Assembly (NCBI GenBank): GCA_964577295.1
Contig: CAZNYN010000060.1
Location: forward strand, 1 to 9,345
Reading direction: 5' to 3'
Length of the DNA: 9,345 nucleotides
From: CAZNYN01 sp964577295
GTDB lineage: Bacteria > Synergistota > Synergistia > Synergistales > Synergistaceae
The position numbers were made by a program, and so were the translations under genes. The notes under the pieces were generated by a model. The model made no database searches. It saw nothing but the letters and a program-made list of their open reading frames with translations, and had not been told where the DNA came from. How positions within the stretch are numbered: position 1 is the stretch's first letter; every line of letters starts with the position of its first letter. Of this stretch, positions 5,773-9,345 are shown in pieces.

Positions 5773-6708
5773 CTACACGCTTATCACAATAGAACCGGAT
5801 ATTATCATAACGACTCCGGCCCACTGAAGCTTTGTCAGCCTGTCTTTAAGAACAAAGTGCCCAAACATGGCCGACATAAAAGGACTTGTGGAAGTAATGG
5901 CAGTAACAATAGCAACAGGCATAACGGCAATGCAGTAGGCATTTAATATAGAACCGAGAGTGAGTCCTATAACGGCCGCGCCTAAAAAATACCCCCAAGT
6001 CTTCAAAGGAAGATTCGTAAGAGGCATCACAGATGAGGGAGACCTTTTTATAACGACAAAACGTAGTCCCCAAGAGAGAAAGAGCAGCATCGCAGAACGG
6101 TAAAATGTCAGTTCTATAGGGTCAAGTCCCGATGCGACCATACCCATTTTTATCAAAGGAGCACCGAGAGACCAAGATACGGCTGCTCCCGCGGCCAGAG
6201 CAAAACCCTTCATCAGCCTTGCGGCGTTAAGAGACCTCTCCGCGTCCCTATCCTTCTCACGGTCATCCTTTGCCGCTCCGAAACGCAGCAGAAGAAGCCC
6301 TGCTATGACTATCGCTATGCCAATGACAATTACATAAGTTATCTCCTCTCCCAAAAGAAGCCAGGAAGTCACTGCGGCAAGCATAGGAGTCGTATTTGCG
6401 ACAGGAATGGCAAGGCTTATCCCCATTGCTCTTATCGCCATAAAGTAAAGAGTGTCTCCGACAAGATAACTTAAAATTACATTTCCGATAATACAAAAAA
6501 ATGCGAAAGGAGACTCCATTGCGGTAAGATTGCCCCCTGTATGAGCGAGAGCAATAATAAGAGATACCGCAAAAAACGAAAGAGACCTTACGGGATTAAT
6601 TTCATTAGAGGTGCATCCCGATATTTTCTGTCCGTGGGCAATCATTATCGGTGACACTGCCCATAGCGTAGCAATAAAAAAACACAAAAGAAATCCCCAA
6701 AGAGGCAT
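5773..6708 (-). CDS. EamA/DMT-family transporter (first gene of the exporter operon)
   Basis: This 311-residue integral membrane protein has two EamA-type repeats. The N-terminal half (about residues 1-140, five hydrophobic segments) ends in SWLLLGEEITYVIVIGIAIV. A charged cytoplasmic linker of about 20 residues (AAKDDREKDRDAERSLNAAR) joins it to the C-terminal half, which finishes with MPVAIVTAITSTSPFMSAMFG and two closing helices. The glutamate-containing LLLGEE segment and the P-x-A-x-A-x-x-x-S-P-like signature are typical of metabolite exporters of this superfamily. Substrate is unknown. The ATG at 6708 has only a modest ribosome-binding site (GAGAAAG). It heads a tight three-gene leftward operon, with the MFS gene starting two bases after its TAG stop. 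A TGTACA site lies about 40 bases upstream, overlapping a possible -10 box. Confidence 0.9.
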   Translation of the reverse strand: MPLWGFLLCFFIATLWAVSPIMIAHGQKISGCTSNEINPVRSLSFFAVSLIIALAHTGGNLTAMESPFAFFCIIGNVILSYLVGDTLYFMAIRAMGISLAIPVANTTPMLAAVTSWLLLGEEITYVIVIGIAIVIAGLLLLRFGAAKDDREKDRDAERSLNAARLMKGFALAAGAAVSWSLGAPLIKMGMVASGLDPIELTFYRSAMLLFLSWGLRFVVIKRSPSSVMPLTNLPLKTWGYFLGAAVIGLTLGSILNAYCIAVMPVAIVTAITSTSPFMSAMFGHFVLKDRLTKLQWAGVVMIISGSIVISV

Positions 6709-6745
6709 ACTTTCTCATCTCCGATTATATAAGGTGACTGTGCTC

Positions 6746-6753
6746 ATTGTACA
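6746..6753 (-). promoter_or_regulatory. Possible -10 box and GntR-type site upstream of the exporter operon
   Basis: On the minus strand GTGTACAAT contains TACAAT (6746-6751), a five-of-six -10 box about 38 bases before the ATG at 6708, and the palindrome TGTACA (6748-6753). No good -35 box lies 16-18 bases upstream, so activation or a different start is possible. A perfect TATAAT at 6724-6729 is nearer but would leave almost no leader. The octamer GTGTACAA also occurs at the regulator's own promoter (8613-8620). Confidence 0.3.
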
Positions 6754-6953
6754 CTATCTGACGATAAAGAGGAATCTGAAGATATTCCACAAAAAAATTT
6801 AATCCCGCAACAACATAATGACATGCAAAATTTCATATCACGCCCTTGATGCGGAGTAAAACGCGGACACAGCAGTGCAAAGCAGCATCATGCAAGAAAA
6901 ATTGCCACAAGAGGCTAAAATTTACTCTTACAGAAATATGGTTACATGTGCAT

Positions 6954-7006
6954 AAAAACAAAAACCTCCAAGTCGGCTGATGTAAATAAAGCCGATATGG
7001 AGGTTT
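6954..7006 (-). terminator. Intrinsic terminator of the DUF3830-like operon
   Basis: AAACCTCCA (6962-6970) pairs exactly with TGGAGGTTT (6998-7006). The stem extends inward through GTCGGC/GCCGAT (one G-U pair) past an unpaired A on each side, leaving a loop of about 13 bases. On the minus strand it is followed by two runs of five Ts (about 6954-6965). It lies about 30 bases after the stop codon at 7039, ideally placed to end the leftward operon and shield the exporter genes from read-through. Confidence 0.92.
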
Positions 7007-7038
7007 ATAGTATGCTTAAAAGGGCTTTTGGTATATTT

Positions 7039-7611
7039 CTATTTTCCCCACGCCTTATTATATTCCGTGAGAAGCTCAAGCCTCTTAGCGTCCTGTCTTT
7101 TAAGCTGCAGTCCGAGTTCCCAGGGGAATACGTTCTGGAACCAGCGGTTCATGCAGTTTACGTAGTTCTGCCAGCTCCATATCAGATCCCAGAAATCATC
7201 TTTTGTTTCGATAGTTTCAAAACTGTCGATTATATCGTCACAGAATTCAGTAAACTTAGGCAGGTTGAGCCATGGTGCGGGGCACTTCGTGCCGGGGCCT
7301 GTGGAATCACCCATGAGATGGCACATGTGCTTGTTTATATATACCCACATTTTTTTGCATGTTTCCAATGACATCTCCGGATCCTTTATTGCCTGCTGAA
7401 TTGCGGGTGCTGCTGTCCACCAGCCCATAGCCTGAGTATCGCTTACAAGGAAAAAGAGATTTCCCATGCACTGTCCGTCTGTTCCCGCTCCGCTTGGGAA
7501 AACCAGATTTCTGCTCATTGTGACTTCAAGCGGTTCTGTCCACCATGTTTTATCAATTTCGTTCTCTATTGCGTCTTTTACGGCACTCCAATGTTTGGAC
7601 ATGGCTATCAC
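7039..7611 (-). CDS. Unrecognised Trp- and Cys-rich soluble protein coupled to the DUF3830-like gene
   Basis: This 190-residue protein (187 from the internal ATG at 7602) belongs to no family I recognise. It has no signal peptide and no membrane segment, so it should be cytoplasmic. Composition is unusual: 13 tryptophans, including WW pairs near residues 23 and 65 and an FWDLIWSW cluster near 140, and six scattered cysteines. Suggestive stretches are FPSGAGTDGQCMGNLFFLVSD and HMCHLMGDSTGPGTKCPAPW; the second, with His, Cys and Met, could hold a metal or ligand, but that is speculation. The GTG at 7611 overlaps the upstream stop codon as GTGA and has AGGAG six bases before it; the ATG nine bases later has a weaker site. 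Its position as second gene of a coupled operon suggests it works with the DUF3830-like protein, possibly on the molecule sensed by the GntR regulator. Confidence 0.85.
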   Translation of the reverse strand: MIAMSKHWSAVKDAIENEIDKTWWTEPLEVTMSRNLVFPSGAGTDGQCMGNLFFLVSDTQAMGWWTAAPAIQQAIKDPEMSLETCKKMWVYINKHMCHLMGDSTGPGTKCPAPWLNLPKFTEFCDDIIDSFETIETKDDFWDLIWSWQNYVNCMNRWFQNVFPWELGLQLKRQDAKRLELLTEYNKAWGK

Positions 7612-8066
7612 GCCTTTCTCCTGAATATTGTTGTGGTTGTGCTATGCACACATGACTGGATATCCCATACAAATTTGCCTGCCTCGTAGAATTTGTCCAA
7701 GTCCTCCGGTATGACTGTCGCTATGCATGAACCCGATGCCATAAGGGGTTCTGTGATGTGTTCGCCGTAGCATATTGTCACTTCGTATCCCGAATAGAGG
7801 AGCATCCCGGGGTCAAGCTCCGAATATAGTTTTTTTGTCTTGCCTATTCCCGATGCTTGAAAGCCTATCTTGACAGGGTGGCGCGGCGGCCTCGGTCTAG
7901 CGTCAAATAAACACCCGGTTGAAAGGGTGTGGCAGTTCATCCCTTTAAGCGGCTCCTTTAAAAGTTCCCAAAAACGTTCGCACATTTCGGGTTCTTCTGC
8001 TTCATTGAGAAGCGCGGTCACAGTAATTTTTGCTTCAGGAATTTCTACTTCAATGTACTTACTCAT
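7608..8066 (-). CDS. DUF3830-like cyclophilin-fold protein
   Basis: This 152-residue protein resembles the DUF3830 family of small cyclophilin-like beta-barrel proteins whose function is not established. The resemblance lies in the opening beta-strand (KYIEVEIPEAKITVTALL), the P-x-x-C-x-x-F-W helix (EPEMCERFWELL, about 25-36), a central G-x-L-F/P-rich segment, then LDPGMLLYSGYEVTICYGEH, and a closing IATVIPEDLDKFYEAGKFVW. The match is from memory of the family pattern, not an alignment. It has no signal or membrane segment. The ATG at 8066 follows GGAGG by seven bases, an excellent site. The gene heads a two-gene operon with a good promoter and terminator and overlaps the next gene by four bases. 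It faces a GntR/FCD regulator; such pairs often respond to organic acids or amino-acid-like compounds, so a catabolic or ligand-binding role is plausible but unproven. Confidence 0.75.
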   Translation of the reverse strand: MSKYIEVEIPEAKITVTALLNEAEEPEMCERFWELLKEPLKGMNCHTLSTGCLFDARPRPPRHPVKIGFQASGIGKTKKLYSELDPGMLLYSGYEVTICYGEHITEPLMASGSCIATVIPEDLDKFYEAGKFVWDIQSCVHSTTTTIFRRKA

Positions 8067-8120
8067 GCCTATACCTCCGTTAATAAAGTTTTCGGATCAC
8101 CGTACGTGTAAATACTTATT

Positions 8121-8134
8121 TATCGTACACAATA
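8121..8134. promoter_or_regulatory. Candidate GntR operator just downstream of the DUF3830-like promoter
   Basis: TATCGTACACAATA matches the site TATCGTGTACAAAA in the regulator's own promoter (8610-8623) at 11 of 14 positions. It lies in the probable start region or early leader, where a bound regulator could act as a roadblock. Similarity was judged by eye. Confidence 0.4.
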
Positions 8135-8148
8135 AAGTGTTCGATTAG

Positions 8149-8177
8149 AGGATAGCGCCATTATGTACAAAAGTCAA
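8149..8177 (-). promoter_or_regulatory. Promoter of the DUF3830-like operon
   Basis: On the minus strand a -35 TTGACT (8172-8177, five of six consensus bases) and a -10 TATCCT (8149-8154, four of six) are separated by exactly 17 bases. Transcription would start near 8142, giving a leader of about 75 bases before the ATG at 8066. A TGTACA palindrome (8164-8169) lies in the spacer, so a repressor bound there would block RNA polymerase. Confidence 0.65.
8164..8172. promoter_or_regulatory. Candidate GntR operator inside the DUF3830-like promoter
   Basis: TGTACAAAA repeats exactly the core of the site at 8614-8622 in the regulator promoter. It sits between the -35 and -10 boxes of the leftward promoter, a classical repressor position. 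Confidence 0.45.
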
Positions 8178-8597
8178 CAGGCAATTATCGTTCCGCTGTA
8201 CGGAGAGCATTAAGGTTTGTTTTACAATGTCGGCTGCTTTATCTTATTTTATTTTTGTGTTATGGGAGTTTTTGTAGGCAGTGTGCGGTTGTGTCGCAGC
8301 CAAGAGTTTCGTTTGCCGACTCTCGAGTTCGGCGGTGTCATACTCTTTCTTTTCGGCAGGCGTTAATGCACAGTTATGTGGTTCACGGTCATGCTCCGTC
8401 TTCAGCTGCGGCTTCTGATGGGAGGGCAGTATCGTTTAAAATTTCAGGACATTTCAAACGCCCCAGCTCAAAAGACTGGATTTGAGCTCAGCATCACCAC
8501 TGGATATATTATTTTCTAGGACTTGCACCTTGTCCTTAAAACCGTGAAGTTTGTAGAAGCTATTCCGAGATAACATATGAGAGACTTTATATTAAGT
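8178..8597. other. Long intergenic stretch without a convincing gene
   Basis: About 420 bases lie between the two divergent promoters. They hold small inverted repeats: GCCGA/TCGGC at 8315-8333, AGCTCAAA/TTTGAGCT at 8465-8488 and AGGAC/GTCCT near 8519-8542. None has a T-run marking a terminator. A minus-strand frame is open for 63 codons (8247-8435, stop 8244-8246) with protein-like, charged content but no ATG or ribosome-binding site. A rightward 76-codon frame (8255-8485) overlaps it antisense and looks spurious. The stretch may be a decayed gene or a long regulatory spacer. Confidence 0.4.
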
Positions 8598-8609
8598 TTT
8601 ACAGTTTGT

Positions 8610-8649
8610 ATCGTGTACAAAATCACGTTTGTGGTATCATTATCACAAA
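8610..8649 (+). promoter_or_regulatory. Probable promoter and operator region of the GntR-type regulator
   Basis: Two overlapping symmetric elements lie just upstream of the gene. TATCGTGTACAAAA (8610-8623) contains TGTACA, which could also be a weak -35 box (8614-8619, four of six) with CATTAT (8638-8643, four of six) as -10 at an 18-base spacing. Next is a 22-base imperfect palindrome, TTTGTGGTA-N4-TATCACAAA (8628-8649), with arms matching at eight of nine positions and covering that -10 box. The half-site spacing differs from the TGTGA-N6-TCACA of CRP sites. Autoregulation is the natural reading. Confidence 0.5.
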
Positions 8650-8677
8650 AGCATACACATTCGCCTGGAGGGGTTAT

Positions 8678-9345
8678 ATGTCTTCACAATCGGCAGAGGA
8701 AACTGCATATAATGAAATTATAAATATGATTATCATGCATCAGTATCCACCCGGCTCGGCTGTTGTCGAGTCCCAGATCGCTGAAAAACTGTGCATGAGC
8801 AGGACACCTGTCAGGAATGCCTTAAAGCGGCTCATATCGGACGGGCTGCTTGACTGTACCTTAAATAAAGGCTGTTCCGTCCCAAACCTGTCAAGGCGCG
8901 ATCTCGACTATCTTTTTGACTTCCGCACTCTTGTTGAGCCTGCATGCGCTAGAGAAGCTGCGATAAACTACACACCTGCGTATAAAGATGAGATAGATTC
9001 CTTGATAGAAGAGGAAAATACATGCCTGCGCAGTAAGGCAGGAGAGCTCCATATTATCAATGAGAAGATGCACACACTGACAGTGACGATATCAGGAAAT
9101 AATTACTTTCTCCACTCCGTGAAGCAAGTCACTTGGCGCTGTCAGCTTTATTTGTTCTTCTTTGACAACTTTTATATGAGCAGAGGATCGGAAAACACCT
9201 CGTACTTAGAAAATTTTAAAAGTCCATCTCAACACGCAAGACTCTTTACTGCAATAAAGGATAAGAACCCAGATGAAGCGGAAGCCGTAATGAAAGAGCA
9301 CATAGCTTCCACTTACAATATGCTTACTCAGAACAAATGGTATCC
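8678..9345 (+). CDS. GntR-family transcriptional regulator, FCD (FadR-like) subfamily, 3' end cut by the window
   Basis: The frame is open from the ATG at 8678 to the window end: 222 codons visible, probably only a few missing. The N-terminal winged helix (residues about 10-70) has the GntR signature: YPPGSAVVESQIAEKL, then SRTPVRNALKRLISDGLL with the RTPVR recognition helix at 42-46, then the wing LNKGCSV. The C-terminal all-helical FCD domain (about 75-215) carries FRTLVEPACAREAA and the metal-site histidines His132, His186 and His208. The usual Asp four residues before the first histidine is Asn128, which could alter metal or ligand binding. GGAGG lies six bases before the ATG. It is divergent from the DUF3830-like operon, the normal layout for a local repressor, and probably binds small carboxylate or amino-acid-like effectors. 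The effector cannot be read from sequence. Confidence 0.93.
   Translation, partial: MSSQSAEETAYNEIINMIIMHQYPPGSAVVESQIAEKLCMSRTPVRNALKRLISDGLLDCTLNKGCSVPNLSRRDLDYLFDFRTLVEPACAREAAINYTPAYKDEIDSLIEEENTCLRSKAGELHIINEKMHTLTVTISGNNYFLHSVKQVTWRCQLYLFFFDNFYMSRGSENTSYLENFKSPSQHARLFTAIKDKNPDEAEAVMKEHIASTYNMLTQNKWY

Noticed and set aside
5771..5824. An 18-residue longer MFS protein starting at GTG 5824
   Set aside because: It overlaps the upstream gene by 52 bases. The ATG at 5770 gives a two-base gap and the N-terminus typical of the family.
6946..7371. A rightward 141-codon ORF
   Set aside because: It is antisense to the supported leftward gene at 7039-7611 and starts inside that operon's terminator region.
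8255..8485. A rightward 76-codon ORF in the intergenic region
   Set aside because: It has no ribosome-binding site, its composition looks like antisense translation, and it overlaps a more protein-like frame on the other strand.
8630..8647. A CRP/FNR-type site upstream of the regulator
   Set aside because: The TGTGG and TCACA half-sites are eight bases apart rather than six, so it does not fit that family's spacing.

Overview
The window is 9.3 kb of bacterial DNA with moderate GC. It carries a toxin-antitoxin cassette on the left, a block of leftward membrane-transport and redox genes in the middle, and a regulator facing a poorly known two-gene operon on the right. No rRNA, tRNA, CRISPR array, transposase or integrase was seen. 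Strong Shine-Dalgarno sites, a minimal CcdA/TlpA pair, FCD-type GntR control and a DUF3830-like protein would suit an anaerobic or host-associated bacterium. Synergistota or a Gram-positive lineage is possible, but this is a guess from gene style, not a marker-based assignment.

Left part (1-2212): a leftward abiEi-abiEii type IV toxin-antitoxin cassette (196-1658) lies between two 141-bp direct repeats (12-152 and 1857-1997, five mismatches). Each repeat holds the last codons of a rightward reading frame, its stop codon and a terminator-like hairpin. The right copy is attached to a longer protein-like frame without a start codon. The cassette therefore seems to sit between two copies of one gene's 3' end, as expected for an acquired or recombined defence island. 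Right of it (about 2000-2184) is a stretch with several nested inverted repeats, ending in a perfect 19-bp terminator stem.

Middle part (2213-6708), all leftward: two transcription groups. An EamA/DMT exporter, an MFS exporter and a second EamA/DMT exporter are packed with gaps of 2 and 4 bases (6708 to 3607). About 215 bases further on come a secreted TlpA-like thioredoxin and CcdA, three bases apart (3391 to 2213). CcdA should pass electrons from cytoplasmic thioredoxin across the membrane to the TlpA-like protein for extracytoplasmic disulfide reduction.

Right part (7039-9345): a DUF3830-like cyclophilin-fold protein and an unrecognised Trp- and Cys-rich protein form a translationally coupled leftward operon (8066 to 7039) with a good promoter and an excellent terminator. 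Facing it across 611 bases is a rightward GntR/FCD regulator (8678 to the window edge) lacking only its last residues. TGTACA-centred sites in both promoters, and one upstream of the exporter operon, suggest the regulator controls itself, the DUF3830 operon and perhaps the exporters. This last link is inference.
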